From Nitrogeniibacter mangrovi (GTDB taxonomy: Bacteria; Pseudomonadota; Gammaproteobacteria; Burkholderiales; Rhodocyclaceae): 64,000 bases of DNA. Below are positions 7,705-16,703 of the stretch, in pieces. The notes under the pieces are model-generated. The model did not search any database and had not been told where the DNA came from. It worked only from the letters and a program-made list of their open reading frames with translations. Position 1 is the stretch's first letter. The number at the start of each line of letters is the position of its first letter. The DNA lies in contig NZ_CP048836.1 in the NCBI RefSeq assembly GCF_010983895.1, forward strand, positions 992,001 to 1,056,000, given 5' to 3'. A program made the position numbers and the translations under genes.

Positions 7705-9384
7705 TTGCCCGGGCGCTGTCGCGTGAGGCTCGCGGGTCTGACGGGCTTGCTCGCGCTTGTGCCCGGAACGGGCCTATGGCGGCGCAAGCGTTTGCGCGCA
7801 GTCATGCGTGGATACCGGGCGCTCAGAGCATCATCGCGTCTTGGCGCGATTGGTGTGATCAAGAATGAGCTGACCGAAACCGTGGTGCCTAACGTATCAG
7901 GGCGCTTCAGCCCGGCGTTCATGGGGGCGGCCATCGTCGCTGCGGAGCGGGTGTTGAGGCAGTACCTGCTCGTGCTGATCGGTGGCGTCGGCCTGAATCG
8001 ATCCTTGCTGATGTGTGCAGGCGATCCGTGTCGCCCGGTGGTGTATCCGATGCCCATGTACTGGCAGGAAGCGATGCGGCGGAACGGCTTTGCGGTGTCG
8101 CAATGGCGCTGCCAGTTGCTCTGGCGCGGATATGTGCTGGGCATGTGGGCGTACGGCGCCTTCCGTGCACTGCGGATACTTGTTGCCGGAATGCGCGCTG
8201 GCGGTGCACCGAGGCCCGACGGGGTGAGCGCGGTCTGCTTCATGTATCTGTCGCGCGCAAACCTGCCTGCATCCGATGACGATACCTCCAGCCACGACAT
8301 CGTCTCGTGGTTCTCCCGATGGCCTGGTCGAAGCAAACGTGTATCCAAGGTGTGGCATTCCGTGCCCGGTGTGCCCTGCAAGCGAGTGGGCGATCTCGAG
8401 CTCGAGTTTCGCCCCGATGCCATTGCTCCGCTCTGCGGCCGGAAAGAGCTGTCGGCCTACGCTCGTTGGAGCCTGCAGGCGATCCTGACGGCTGGCGCCG
8501 ATCTGCTGCGTGGGCAGTGGTGGCACGCTTTGCTGTTGAGCCAGGCCACGGTCGCGGCGCAGGCGAGGTGCATCCCGCCCGAATCGCTCGCGCGCACCTA
8601 CTACTTCCACAACAGTGGCTGGATCTACCGGCCCGTCTGGACGTACGAAGTCGAAGCTGCGGGAGGCGCGGTCGCAATGTACTTCTACTCGACCAACTGC
8701 GAGCCCTTCAAGCGGGTGGATGCTTACCCACCCATGTACTACGGTTATCGGTCGATGAACTGGTCGAGTTACCTGGTGTGGGACGAGGCGCAGGCCGATT
8801 TCGTGAGAAGGGCCATCGGCCCTTCGGCGAAAATCGACGTGGTGGGTCCAATCTGGTTTCAGGGGAGCGCGGAGATCCTGGCGCCAGCACCCGGATTCTC
8901 CGTGGCGGTGTTCGATGTCACACCCACCCGGGCCTCCTGGTATCAGGCGCTGGCGCTTGACACCGAGTTCTACGTGCCGGAGACAGTGAATGCGTTCATT
9001 CGAGATGTCTCCGAAGAGGTCGCAGCGCTCGGTGGGCGCATGGTGTGGAAGCGAAAGCGGCAGATCGGCCGTATGGCGCATCCGGGCTATCGCGCCTGTG
9101 CGGAACGTCTGGGATGTGACGAACACGTTTCTCTGGTCGATCCTGCTGTGTCGGCGCTGCGCGTGATCGAATCCACCACCGTGACGATCTCCTTGCCGTT
9201 CACGTCGACCGCTCTGCTGGCCTGCGATTCAGGCAAGCCGTCAGTGTTCTACGACCCCTCCGGCCGGGTTCAGACGGATGATCGCGCTGCCCATGGCGTG
9301 CCCGTCCTGTCGGGGCGAGACGCGCTGCGCGCATGGCTGGCTGATCAACACCGGACGTTCGAACAAAGGCAAATCCCCGCATGA
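7705..9384 (+). CDS. Uncharacterised surface-polysaccharide protein
   Basis: A ~555-residue protein I do not recognise as a named enzyme. It has a basic N-terminus, a possible hydrophobic segment near LVLIGGVGLN, a central YYFHNSGWIYRPVWTYE block, and a C-terminal half (VSLVDPAVSALRVIESTTVTI ... FTSTALLACDSGKPSVFYDP) that resembles the nucleotide-binding end of GT-B or CDP-glycerol transferase-like proteins. A glycosyltransferase, perhaps for the pseudaminic acid, is the best guess. The start is uncertain (TTG 7705 or GTG 7723), and neither has a clear ribosome site. It overlaps the next gene by 4 nt. Confidence 0.6.
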   Translation: MPGRCRVRLAGLTGLLALVPGTGLWRRKRLRAVMRGYRALRASSRLGAIGVIKNELTETVVPNVSGRFSPAFMGAAIVAAERVLRQYLLVLIGGVGLNRSLLMCAGDPCRPVVYPMPMYWQEAMRRNGFAVSQWRCQLLWRGYVLGMWAYGAFRALRILVAGMRAGGAPRPDGVSAVCFMYLSRANLPASDDDTSSHDIVSWFSRWPGRSKRVSKVWHSVPGVPCKRVGDLELEFRPDAIAPLCGRKELSAYARWSLQAILTAGADLLRGQWWHALLLSQATVAAQARCIPPESLARTYYFHNSGWIYRPVWTYEVEAAGGAVAMYFYSTNCEPFKRVDAYPPMYYGYRSMNWSSYLVWDEAQADFVRRAIGPSAKIDVVGPIWFQGSAEILAPAPGFSVAVFDVTPTRASWYQALALDTEFYVPETVNAFIRDVSEEVAALGGRMVWKRKRQIGRMAHPGYRACAERLGCDEHVSLVDPAVSALRVIESTTVTISLPFTSTALLACDSGKPSVFYDPSGRVQTDDRAAHGVPVLSGRDALRAWLADQHRTFEQRQIPA

Positions 9385-10061
9385 GCGCTGATCCGAATCT
9401 GATCGTTTTGACACCCGAAAGCTGGGCTCGGGAATCCGCATCACGCGTCCAGGCGTCCGTCGAGACCGTTCTGGGCAGGCAGGGGCGCTGCGCCGTCATG
9501 CTGACCGGCGGCCGAAGTGCCCGGCGCCTCTACGAGGCTTGGGCCGGACTCCCTGCGTTTCATGCCATGCAGAACGTGCAGTTCTTTTTCGGCGACGAAC
9601 GCTGCGTTCCCCCGGACGACGGGCAGAGTAACTTCGGCATGGCGATGGAGACCCTGTTCGCTCATGGCGTGCCGTCGGGTTGCATCATCGAGCGCATGGA
9701 GGCGGAAATGGCGGACCGCGCCAGTGCTTGTTTTCGCTATGAACGCCTTCTGCCGAGTAAAATCGACGTTTTGTTGCTGGGCGTCGGCGAGGACGGGCAC
9801 ATTGCCTCCCTGTTTCCCGGGGCTGCGGTGCTGGGGGAGCAGGTTCGGACGGTTGTACCGGTGACCGGGCCGAAATGGCCGCACGAGCGCCTGACCGTGA
9901 CCCCGCCCGTCATTGAAAGCGCTGGGGCGATCTTCGTCCTCGCGGACGGGGCGACAAAGGCGAGCGTGGCGCATCGCGTCAGGTCGGGCCGTGACGATGT
10001 ATCGGAGCTGCCCGCCGCCCTGGTGCGAACTGCGACGTGGCTGCTCGACACGGCAGCGTAG
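9381..10061 (+). CDS. 6-phosphogluconolactonase-like sugar-phosphate lactonase/isomerase
   Basis: A 226-residue member of the glucosamine-6-phosphate isomerase/6-phosphogluconolactonase family. Evidence is the LTGGRSARRLYEAW phosphate-binding start, FFFGDERCVPPDDGQSNFGM, and LLLGVGEDGHIASLFPG with the family catalytic His. These are diagnostic of 6PGL (DevB/Pgl), which hydrolyses a phosphosugar delta-lactone. It is not beside zwf or edd but inside a polysaccharide operon, overlapping the previous gene by 4 nt and followed by a 2-hydroxyacid dehydrogenase. The lactone it acts on here may therefore be a special sugar. A relocated housekeeping pgl is the alternative. Confidence 0.75.
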   Translation: MSADPNLIVLTPESWARESASRVQASVETVLGRQGRCAVMLTGGRSARRLYEAWAGLPAFHAMQNVQFFFGDERCVPPDDGQSNFGMAMETLFAHGVPSGCIIERMEAEMADRASACFRYERLLPSKIDVLLLGVGEDGHIASLFPGAAVLGEQVRTVVPVTGPKWPHERLTVTPPVIESAGAIFVLADGATKASVAHRVRSGRDDVSELPAALVRTATWLLDTAA

Positions 10062-10092
10062 AGAACAACTGCTAGAAGCGAAGACATAGAAG

Positions 10093-11076
10093 ATGGCAAG
10101 AATCCTCATCACGACCGTTCCGTTCGGAGACAAGAACGATCAGCCGCTGCGGCAGCTGGAGGCGTCAGGGGTCGAGTATCTGATCAATCCGATCGGCCGC
10201 AAACTCAAGGAGGACGAGTTGGCCTCCATGGTGAGTGATGTCGAGGTCCTGATCGCCGGCACCGAGCCGATCACCGAAAAGGTCATGGCCAATGCGCCCG
10301 GGCTCAAGCTCATCTCCCGTGTCGGCATCGGCCTCGACAGTGTCGATCTGATGGGCGCAGAACGCAGGGGCATCAAGGTCAGCTACACCCCGGATGCCCC
10401 GGCACCGGCCGTTGCAGAATTGACGATCGGACTGATGTTCTCGCTCATGCGCTCGATTCACCTGGCCAACGCGCAGATGCATCGGGGGGAGTGGCACCGG
10501 TATTTCGGACGTCGCCTGCCGGATATGTGCTTCGGCATCGTGGGCGCGGGCCGGATCGGGGGCCGCGTGCTTCGCCACCTGTCGTCGCTGGGAGCTGGCC
10601 GCTTGCTAGTCAATGACACCAATGCCGACGTGGACCTGAGTGAGGTGCCCGGGGTCGAGCGGGTGTCCAAAGAGGTCATCTACCGCGAATCGGACATCGT
10701 CAGCCTCCATGTGCCGCTGACTGCTCAGACCAGGAATATGGTCACGTGTGAGCACCTGTCCCTCATGAAGCCGGACGCCATGATCGTCAATACGGCGCGG
10801 GGCGGGATCATCAACGAGGCCGATCTGGCCGGCGTCCTCTCCGATGGTCGGCTGGCGGGCGCGGCCGTGGATGTCTTCTGCGAAGAGCCGTACCAAGGGC
10901 CTTTAAGCAGCATTGATCGATGTCTCCTGACCTCGCACATGGGCTCCATGTCGATTGATTGCCGGACGCAAATGGAGATCGAGGCGACGGAGGAGGCCAT
11001 TCGCTATCTTTCGGGCGCGCCGCTTCAGGGGCTCGTGCCCGATGCGGAATACCAGGTCCAGCGGGAGGGGCTCTGA
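10093..11076 (+). CDS. D-isomer 2-hydroxyacid dehydrogenase (SerA-like)
   Basis: A 327-residue NAD-dependent D-2-hydroxyacid dehydrogenase. The cofactor motif is GIVGAGRIGGRVLRHL (GxGxxG). The catalytic triad is visible as Arg in NTARGGIINE, Glu in VDVFCEEPYQG and His in SHMGSMS. It lacks the ACT domain of full-length 3-phosphoglycerate dehydrogenase. In this operon it more likely oxidises or reduces a 2-hydroxy acid made from a sugar than serves serine synthesis. It precedes an epimerase by one base, so the two are probably co-translated. Confidence 0.78.
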   Translation: MARILITTVPFGDKNDQPLRQLEASGVEYLINPIGRKLKEDELASMVSDVEVLIAGTEPITEKVMANAPGLKLISRVGIGLDSVDLMGAERRGIKVSYTPDAPAPAVAELTIGLMFSLMRSIHLANAQMHRGEWHRYFGRRLPDMCFGIVGAGRIGGRVLRHLSSLGAGRLLVNDTNADVDLSEVPGVERVSKEVIYRESDIVSLHVPLTAQTRNMVTCEHLSLMKPDAMIVNTARGGIINEADLAGVLSDGRLAGAAVDVFCEEPYQGPLSSIDRCLLTSHMGSMSIDCRTQMEIEATEEAIRYLSGAPLQGLVPDAEYQVQREGL

Positions 11077-11077
11077 C

Positions 11078-11968
11078 ATGGCACGGGTCTGTGTGATCGG
11101 AGGGTCGGGTTTTCTCGGCAGCCATGTGGCGGACGCGCTGAGTGCGGCCGGTCACGAGGTGCTGGTCTACGATCGACGGGCTTCGCCGTGGGTGCGTCCG
11201 GAGCAGACCATGGTGGTCGGTGACCTGCTCGATGCCCGGAGTGTGTCCGATGCCGTGGCCGGTTGCGAGTACGTCTACAACTTTGCGGCGCTCGCCGATC
11301 TCAACGAGGCGCTCGACAAGCCCCTGGAGACGATCCGTATCAATGTGCTCGGTAATGCCAATGTGCTCGAGGCGTGCCGCGTCGCCGGCGTCAGACGCTT
11401 CATCTATGCCAGCACCGTCTACGTCTACAGTCGCCAGGGGAGCTTCTATCGCTGCAGCAAGCAGTCCGCCGAGCATTATGTCGAGGAATACCAGGCGGCC
11501 TACGGACTGGACTACACGGTGCTGCGCTATGGCTCGCTATACGGTCCTCGCTCCAACGATCAGAACGGTCTGTGGCGGATCGTGAACGAAGCGCTCAGAA
11601 CCGGGCGGATTCGCTACGCCGGCAGCGCGGAAGCGATGCGCGAATACATTCACGTCGAAGATGCTGCGCGTGCCAGCGTGGCGGCGATGGGCGACGAGTT
11701 TCGAAATCAGCACGTGGTCCTGACCGGCCAGGAGCCGATGCGTGTGATGGACATGCTGAAAATGGTGGCCGAGATTCTGGGCATGCCCCAGGCCGTGGAG
11801 TTCGAAGAAGGGGACTACGCAGGCCACTACGTCCGCACGCCTTACGCCTACCAACCCAAACTGGGCCGAAAGTACGTGCCGCCGATGCATGTTGACCTCG
11901 GTCAGGGGCTGTTGCAGCTGATCGGCGAGGTCCAGAACGAAATTGCGAATGAAGGGGAAGAGGGTTGA
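11078..11968 (+). CDS. NAD-dependent nucleotide-sugar epimerase/dehydratase (SDR)
   Basis: A 296-residue extended SDR with GGSGFLGSHVADAL at residues 8-21, YVYNFAALADLNEAL, the Ser of YASTVYVYS, and the YRCSKQSAE active-site YxxxK tyrosine and lysine. REYIHVEDAA is the usual substrate-domain motif. The closest-looking relatives are UDP-glucose 4-epimerase/GDP-mannose dehydratase types; the exact reaction cannot be assigned. The frame is open upstream but ATG 11078, directly after the dehydrogenase stop, gives the correct N-terminus. Confidence 0.75.
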   Translation: MARVCVIGGSGFLGSHVADALSAAGHEVLVYDRRASPWVRPEQTMVVGDLLDARSVSDAVAGCEYVYNFAALADLNEALDKPLETIRINVLGNANVLEACRVAGVRRFIYASTVYVYSRQGSFYRCSKQSAEHYVEEYQAAYGLDYTVLRYGSLYGPRSNDQNGLWRIVNEALRTGRIRYAGSAEAMREYIHVEDAARASVAAMGDEFRNQHVVLTGQEPMRVMDMLKMVAEILGMPQAVEFEEGDYAGHYVRTPYAYQPKLGRKYVPPMHVDLGQGLLQLIGEVQNEIANEGEEG

Positions 11969-12819
11969 AAACCGCGTTGAAGGAAGCGCTCAAGGGCGCG
12001 ATCCGGCATTCACTCGACTTTGGTGGTCGAACGCGCGCCGGTAAGTACGTGTTCAAGCAGATGCTCGATGTTTCGATGGAAACCGTGCGGGAGGTGGAGC
12101 ACGAGGGCTGCCGTTTGCGGTTTGCAGCGCCCAACGAGCTGTGCAACTGGCGTGCTCAGACCTTCTCGAGCAAGGAGCCGGAGACGCTGCAATGGATCGA
12201 CTCGCTGCCTGAGGGCAGCGTGCTCTGGGATGTGGGCGCCAATATCGGGCTGTACTCGGTATACGCGGCCAAGCGCCGCCAGTGCCGCGTGTGGGCATTC
12301 GAACCTTCAGTGTTCAACCTTGAGCTGCTGGCGCGCAACATTCACCTGAACGAACTGGTGTCGCGTGTGTGCATCGTTCCGTTGGCGCTGAGCAATGCGA
12401 TCGGTTCGAACGAATTGCGAATGACCACGACAGAGTGGGGCGGCGCGCTGTCAACCTTCGGTGAGCAGTACGGATGGGATGGAGAAGCGATTCGCAAGGT
12501 CTTCGAATTCCAGACCATGGGCTTGCCCATGGATGCAGCGCGAGACTTGCTGGGCATACCGCAGCCCGATTTCCTCAAGATGGATGTCGATGGTATCGAG
12601 CATCTGATCCTGTCAGGCGGTGCCTCCGTGCTTGCGGGGGTGCAGCAGGTACTGATCGAGGTGAACGACGATTTCCAGGAGCAGGCGGAGGGATGCGAGC
12701 GATTGCTTACGGCCGCAGGCCTGACACTGAAGCACAAGCTGCATTCGGAGATGATCGACAATTCGACGACCGGCTTCCAGAACACCTACAACCAGATCTG
12801 GGTGCGGGAGACGCGTTGA
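11965..12819 (+). CDS. FkbM-family SAM methyltransferase
   Basis: A 284-residue protein with the FkbM signature: SVLWDVGANIGLYSVYAA (SAM motif I, residues ~88-105), VWAFEPSVFNLELLARNI (acidic ribose-binding Glu), and FLKMDVDGIEHLIL. FkbM enzymes mostly O-methylate sugars and polyketides. TTG 11965 overlaps the previous stop as TTGA. The neighbouring epimerase and aldolase suggest a sugar acceptor; its identity is unknown. Confidence 0.8.
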   Translation: MKTALKEALKGAIRHSLDFGGRTRAGKYVFKQMLDVSMETVREVEHEGCRLRFAAPNELCNWRAQTFSSKEPETLQWIDSLPEGSVLWDVGANIGLYSVYAAKRRQCRVWAFEPSVFNLELLARNIHLNELVSRVCIVPLALSNAIGSNELRMTTTEWGGALSTFGEQYGWDGEAIRKVFEFQTMGLPMDAARDLLGIPQPDFLKMDVDGIEHLILSGGASVLAGVQQVLIEVNDDFQEQAEGCERLLTAAGLTLKHKLHSEMIDNSTTGFQNTYNQIWVRETR

Positions 12820-13454
12820 GTGCCGTGCTGACCGGCGCCCGAGCGGTGTTCTGGGATTTCGACGGCGTCATCAAGGAATCCGTGTCCGTCAAGACGGAGG
12901 CCTTTGTACAACTGTTCCGGCCGTTTGGCCCCCGAGTGTGTGAGTCAGTGCGGTCGCACCACCTGGCCAATGGCGGCATGTCGCGATTCGACAAATTGCC
13001 TGTGTACCTCGAATGGGCGGGCCTTCCGTCCGACGAGGCTCACGTGGCCGACTACTGCGATCGGTTCTCCAACGCGGTGTTTGAAAATGTCGTGACCGCG
13101 CCGTGGGTGCCGGGCGTCGAGGACTACCTGAGGCAGAACCGGCATCAACAGCGGTTTTTCCTGGTGACGGCGACGCCGCAGGAGGAGATCGAACGCATTT
13201 TGTCCGCCATCGACCTTCAGACCTGTTTCCTGGCTGTGTTTGGGGCGCCGACACTTAAATCCGAGGCCATTCGCCAGACGATTTCGGATCGCGGTCTCGT
13301 GAAGAGCGAGTGCGTGATGGTCGGCGATGCGACGGCCGACATGGCTGCCGCCGAAAACAACGCCATTCCGTTCCTGCTTCGCCGTCACGCCGACAATGTG
13401 CAAGCATTCCTGAAGTATGACGGCCCTTTCGTTGAGGATTTTTCTGGCCTATGA
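12816..13454 (+). CDS. HAD-superfamily phosphatase (haloacid dehalogenase-like hydrolase)
   Basis: A ~212-residue HAD hydrolase. Motif I is FWDFDGVIKES (nucleophile Asp and general-acid Asp), motif II is LVTATPQEE, the motif III lysine lies in PTLKSEAI, and motif IV is CVMVGDATADMAAAENN. The alpha-helical cap insertion after motif I is of the beta-phosphoglucomutase/phosphoglycolate phosphatase type. Directly before an aldolase and in the same operon as a CMP-transferase, it could play the role KdsC or NANP plays, removing phosphate from a ulosonic acid phosphate; that is inference. The start is TTG 12816 (TTGA overlap) or GTG 12825. Confidence 0.78.
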   Translation: MSAVLTGARAVFWDFDGVIKESVSVKTEAFVQLFRPFGPRVCESVRSHHLANGGMSRFDKLPVYLEWAGLPSDEAHVADYCDRFSNAVFENVVTAPWVPGVEDYLRQNRHQQRFFLVTATPQEEIERILSAIDLQTCFLAVFGAPTLKSEAIRQTISDRGLVKSECVMVGDATADMAAAENNAIPFLLRRHADNVQAFLKYDGPFVEDFSGL

Positions 13455-14218
13455 ATCGCAAGGAAAAGATCCAGTCCATCCGCCAGGCGCTCGATCGCGG
13501 CAACGCCAGCATCGGCAGCTGGATTCAGATCCCTCATCCGTCGATCGCCGAGATCATGGGGAGATCAGGTTACGACTGGGTGGCGGTGGACATGGAACAC
13601 GGCACCGTCGGCGCGCATCAACTGCCTGATCTCTTCCGCGCACTGGAGCTGGGTGGGACGCTGCCTTTGGTGAGGCTGGCCCACGGTGCGACCAAGGACT
13701 GCAAGCGCGCGCTGGACGCGGGCGCCGGCGGCGTCATCGTTCCCATGGTGGAGTCGGCACAGCAACTGGCAGGTGTCCGCGATGCCTGTCGCTGGCCACC
13801 GTCCGGTACGCGTGGCGTCGGCTTCTCGAGAGCCAATCTCTTCGGAGCGGATTTTGCGGCTTACGCCGAAGAGGCGCAGGCGCCGTTGCTGGTGGCGATG
13901 ATCGAACACATCCGTGCTGTCGACAGTCTTGAGGAAATCCTTGCTGTCGACGGACTGGACGCGATCCTGATCGGGCCTTACGACCTGTCGGCGTCGATGG
14001 GAGTGACCGGACAATTCGATGCGCCCGGGTTCCTGACGGCCATGGAGCGTATCCGAAGTGCATGTCGCGTCGCCGGGAAGCCATGCGGGCTGCACGTGGT
14101 GGCCCCCGATGCGGCCGAACTGACCAGCAAACTCGACGAAGGCTACCGTTTCCTGGCGTATTCGATCGATTCCGTCTTCTTGCGCATGTCGGCCATGAAC
14201 CCAGTGGAATCGCGCTGA
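13451..14218 (+). CDS. HpcH/HpaI class II (metal-dependent) pyruvate aldolase
   Basis: A 255-residue HpcH/HpaI aldolase similar to 4-hydroxy-2-oxoheptanedioate and 2-keto-3-deoxy-L-rhamnonate aldolases. Visible are [34 protein letters not shown] (catalytic His region), [20 protein letters not shown] (pyruvate-binding Arg), [12 protein letters not shown] (metal Glu) and [13 protein letters not shown] (metal Asp). These enzymes reversibly join pyruvate to an aldehyde, giving 3-deoxy-2-keto acids. Sitting between a HAD phosphatase and genes leading to a KdsB-like CMP-transferase, it could build the ulosonic acid carbon chain. A catabolic role would be out of place here. Confidence 0.85.
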   Translation: MNRKEKIQSIRQALDRGNASIGSWIQIPHPSIAEIMGRSGYDWVAVDMEHGTVGAHQLPDLFRALELGGTLPLVRLAHGATKDCKRALDAGAGGVIVPMVESAQQLAGVRDACRWPPSGTRGVGFSRANLFGADFAAYAEEAQAPLLVAMIEHIRAVDSLEEILAVDGLDAILIGPYDLSASMGVTGQFDAPGFLTAMERIRSACRVAGKPCGLHVVAPDAAELTSKLDEGYRFLAYSIDSVFLRMSAMNPVESR

Positions 14219-14829
14219 TGGGTTTGCGCGGCAGGCTTCGTCTCTGGTGGTATCAGGCCAGGCGTTTCTCCGGGCGATATCGACAGGGGGCGCATTCGAG
14301 CGCCGTCCCGTCGAAAATTCTCATCAGCAAGCGAGCTTCCGGTGAAATATCGCTGGGCGACCATGTCATCTGCGCGGGCGAGCTGTACAGTTTCTTCGAC
14401 AAAGGTTTCATTTCGATCGGTGATTGCTCCTATGTGGGGCAGGGCACCCGCATCTGGGCACTCTCGCGCGTGCAGATCGGAAACCGGGTGCTGATTTCGC
14501 ACGACTGCTTCATTTGCGATAACCTCACGCACCCGCTCGATGCCCAGGTGCGCCACGCGCAATACATGGCCAAGCACGGTTTCGCGTTCCCGACGCAGAT
14601 CGAACTGGCCGAACGCCCGATTAACATCGAAGACGATGTGTGGATTGCCGCGGGGGCGACGATATTGCGCGGTGTCCGGGTCGGAGCCGGTTCGGTGGTG
14701 GCGGCCGGGTCTGTCGTGACCGAAGACGTGCCGTCCGGAGTCGTCGTCGCCGGGAATCCGGCGCGGGTCATCAAGCGCATTGAATACCAACCGCCCAACA
14801 AGAAGGAAGTTGCCCATGGCGTTGCCTGA
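14218..14829 (+). CDS. Left-handed beta-helix (hexapeptide) O-acetyltransferase
   Basis: A 203-residue hexapeptide-repeat acyltransferase. Imperfect [LIV]-G-x4 turns run from about residue 45 ([24 protein letters not shown]) to the end (ITIL-type turns, [15 protein letters not shown]). It closes with the family C-terminus [13 protein letters not shown]. The His in [13 protein letters not shown] is a plausible acetyl-CoA catalytic His. The start codon overlaps the previous stop as TGATG. It probably acetylates a sugar of the local polysaccharide; the acceptor is unknown. Confidence 0.8.
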   Translation: MGLRGRLRLWWYQARRFSGRYRQGAHSSAVPSKILISKRASGEISLGDHVICAGELYSFFDKGFISIGDCSYVGQGTRIWALSRVQIGNRVLISHDCFICDNLTHPLDAQVRHAQYMAKHGFAFPTQIELAERPINIEDDVWIAAGATILRGVRVGAGSVVAAGSVVTEDVPSGVVVAGNPARVIKRIEYQPPNKKEVAHGVA

Positions 14830-15742
14830 ACGCTGCCCACTCTGTTCTGCCGGTCGTGAATCGCAGTCCGTGGTGACCCGGCACGTCTTTGGCGATGTCT
14901 CCGGGGCGCGTGCCTTTTTCCACTGTGGCGCATGCGATGTCCGGTATCAGTTCCCCGCGCTGACCGAGGAGGAAGAGGCGCGATTCTATGCCGCCGAATT
15001 CGAGGGTTTCATGGCCAGCCGGTCCGGAGAGCAGGGCGGGTGGCTGAAGACCGAACAGCATCTGGTTGCGAACGAACCCACGCGACTGCGCCGCATGAAG
15101 TACATGGCACCCTATCTGGACGGTTCGCTCGATATTCTCGAGGTCGGGTGCTCTTCCGGATTCATGCTCTATCCGCTGGCCGAGGCGGGCCATCGGTGCA
15201 CCGGCATCGAGCCATCGGGCATCTTCAGCGAGTTTGTCCGCAGCCGCGGCCTGCCAGCTCATGCGTCGCTGGAAGCCCTGCAAAAGGCATCTCCGACAGC
15301 TCGCTTCGATCTGATCCTGCATTTCTTCGTTCTGGAGCACATTGCGGACCCGGTCGCCTTCCTCACGACGCAGTTGGCCATGCTCAAGCCTGGCGGGCAA
15401 ATCATCTTCGAGATCCCGAATGCCGCCGACCCACTTTACTCGGTTTACGATATCCCGGCATTCGAGCGCTTTTACTGGTCGGTCGCGCATCCGTGGTATT
15501 TCAACGAGCCCTCGCTGAACTATCTGCTTGAGCAGGTCGGCAGTGAAGCCCGCGTGCTGCGTGATCAGCGATACGACCTGTCGAACCACATGGTCTGGGC
15601 GCGCGATGGCCGTCCCGGCGGCATGGGGCGCTTCACGGAAAAGCTGGGTTCGGCTGCCGAGGAGGCTTACAAACAGTCATTGATCGACTGTGGCATGTGT
15701 GACACCTTGGTCGGGATCATCCATAAATCGGAGAACGTCTGA
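14816..15742 (+). CDS. Class I SAM methyltransferase with N-terminal zinc-ribbon-like motif
   Basis: A 308-residue methyltransferase of the Methyltransf_23 type found in sugar-methylation loci. The N-terminus has two CxxC pairs (CPLC at residues ~6-9 and CGAC at ~39-42), as in C-methyltransferases and related enzymes of this family. The SAM motif is [26 protein letters not shown] and [17 protein letters not shown] follow. ATG 14816 has an AAGGAAG ribosome site and overlaps the previous gene by 14 nt. The substrate is unknown, probably a nucleotide sugar or glycan residue. Confidence 0.75.
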   Translation: MALPERCPLCSAGRESQSVVTRHVFGDVSGARAFFHCGACDVRYQFPALTEEEEARFYAAEFEGFMASRSGEQGGWLKTEQHLVANEPTRLRRMKYMAPYLDGSLDILEVGCSSGFMLYPLAEAGHRCTGIEPSGIFSEFVRSRGLPAHASLEALQKASPTARFDLILHFFVLEHIADPVAFLTTQLAMLKPGGQIIFEIPNAADPLYSVYDIPAFERFYWSVAHPWYFNEPSLNYLLEQVGSEARVLRDQRYDLSNHMVWARDGRPGGMGRFTEKLGSAAEEAYKQSLIDCGMCDTLVGIIHKSENV

Positions 15743-15743
15743 G

Positions 15744-16667
15744 ATGGAGCGAGTCCTGATTACCGGTGTTGGGGGATTCATCGGGTCGCATGTTGCGCGC
15801 CGCTTTATGGACGAAGGCTACGCCGTCGTCGGTGTGGACGACTTTTCGACCGGTAAGCCCGAGAACGTGCCGGGGGGCGTTGATTTCATCGAAGGCGATC
15901 TGGCGAGCAGATCGACCATGCAGCGCTTGCCGCGCGATTGCCGCCGGATTCTCCATCTCGCGGGGCAGTCCTCGGGCGAAATCAGCTTTGATGACCCGGT
16001 CGCGGACCTGGAAAAGAACACGGTCTCGACGCTCAACCTCATTCAGTATGGTCTTGAGTACTCAGTGGAGCGTCTGCTCTACGCCAGTTCGATGTCGGTC
16101 TATGGCGCCGTCGAGGACGCCGCAATCAGTGAATCGCGCCCCTGTCAGCCACTGTCATGTTACGGCGTCGGCAAGCATGCTTCCGAAGCGTACCTGCGGG
16201 TCTACCGTACGAAGCTGCCGTCCGTGATCCTCCGAATGTTCAACGTCTATGGCCCGGGCCAGGATCTGAGTAATCTGCGTCAGGGCATGGTGAGCATCTT
16301 CCTTGCCCAGGCACTGGAGAAGGGCGAGATCGAGGTCAAGGGCAGCCTTGAGCGATTCCGGGACATCATCTACATCGATGATGTCGTCGAAGCGTGGTTT
16401 CGATCCGCCACCCAGGCCCGCGCACTCGGGCAGACGCTGAACGTGGGCACGGGCGTCAGGACGACCGTCGGAGAGCTGGTCGAGCGGATCTGCACCCATG
16501 TGCCGGGGGCTTCGCATTTCGTCCAGGGCGCGACGCCGGGCGACCAGAGCGGTATCTACGCCGATGTGTCGGCCATGAAGAACGTGCTCGGGATGACCGC
16601 GTTCACGTCACTGGATGTCGGGCTCGCGCGCTTCGTCGAATGGGCCCGCCAGGCGAAGCTTGCCTGA
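15744..16667 (+). CDS. NAD-dependent nucleotide-sugar epimerase (GalE/WbpP-like SDR)
   Basis: A 307-residue extended SDR with TGVGGFIGSHVARRF at residues ~7-21, LHLAGQSSGEISFDDP, YASSMSVYGA (catalytic Ser), and YGVGKHASE (Tyr and Lys). LRMFNVYGPGQ and FRDIIYIDDVVEAW are the conserved substrate-domain motifs. It resembles UDP-glucose/UDP-GlcNAc 4-epimerases and NDP-sugar dehydratases; the sugar cannot be specified. It lies one base after the methyltransferase stop and 36 bp before the CMP-transferase gene. Confidence 0.78.
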   Translation: MERVLITGVGGFIGSHVARRFMDEGYAVVGVDDFSTGKPENVPGGVDFIEGDLASRSTMQRLPRDCRRILHLAGQSSGEISFDDPVADLEKNTVSTLNLIQYGLEYSVERLLYASSMSVYGAVEDAAISESRPCQPLSCYGVGKHASEAYLRVYRTKLPSVILRMFNVYGPGQDLSNLRQGMVSIFLAQALEKGEIEVKGSLERFRDIIYIDDVVEAWFRSATQARALGQTLNVGTGVRTTVGELVERICTHVPGASHFVQGATPGDQSGIYADVSAMKNVLGMTAFTSLDVGLARFVEWARQAKLA

Positions 16668-16703
16668 AGCATCGAATTCCAACGAACCAGAAAGCACACA
16701 GAC

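Noticed and set aside
13451-14218. Aromatic catabolism (hpaI) role for the aldolase
   Set aside because: No other catabolic hpa/hpc genes are present; all neighbours are polysaccharide genes.
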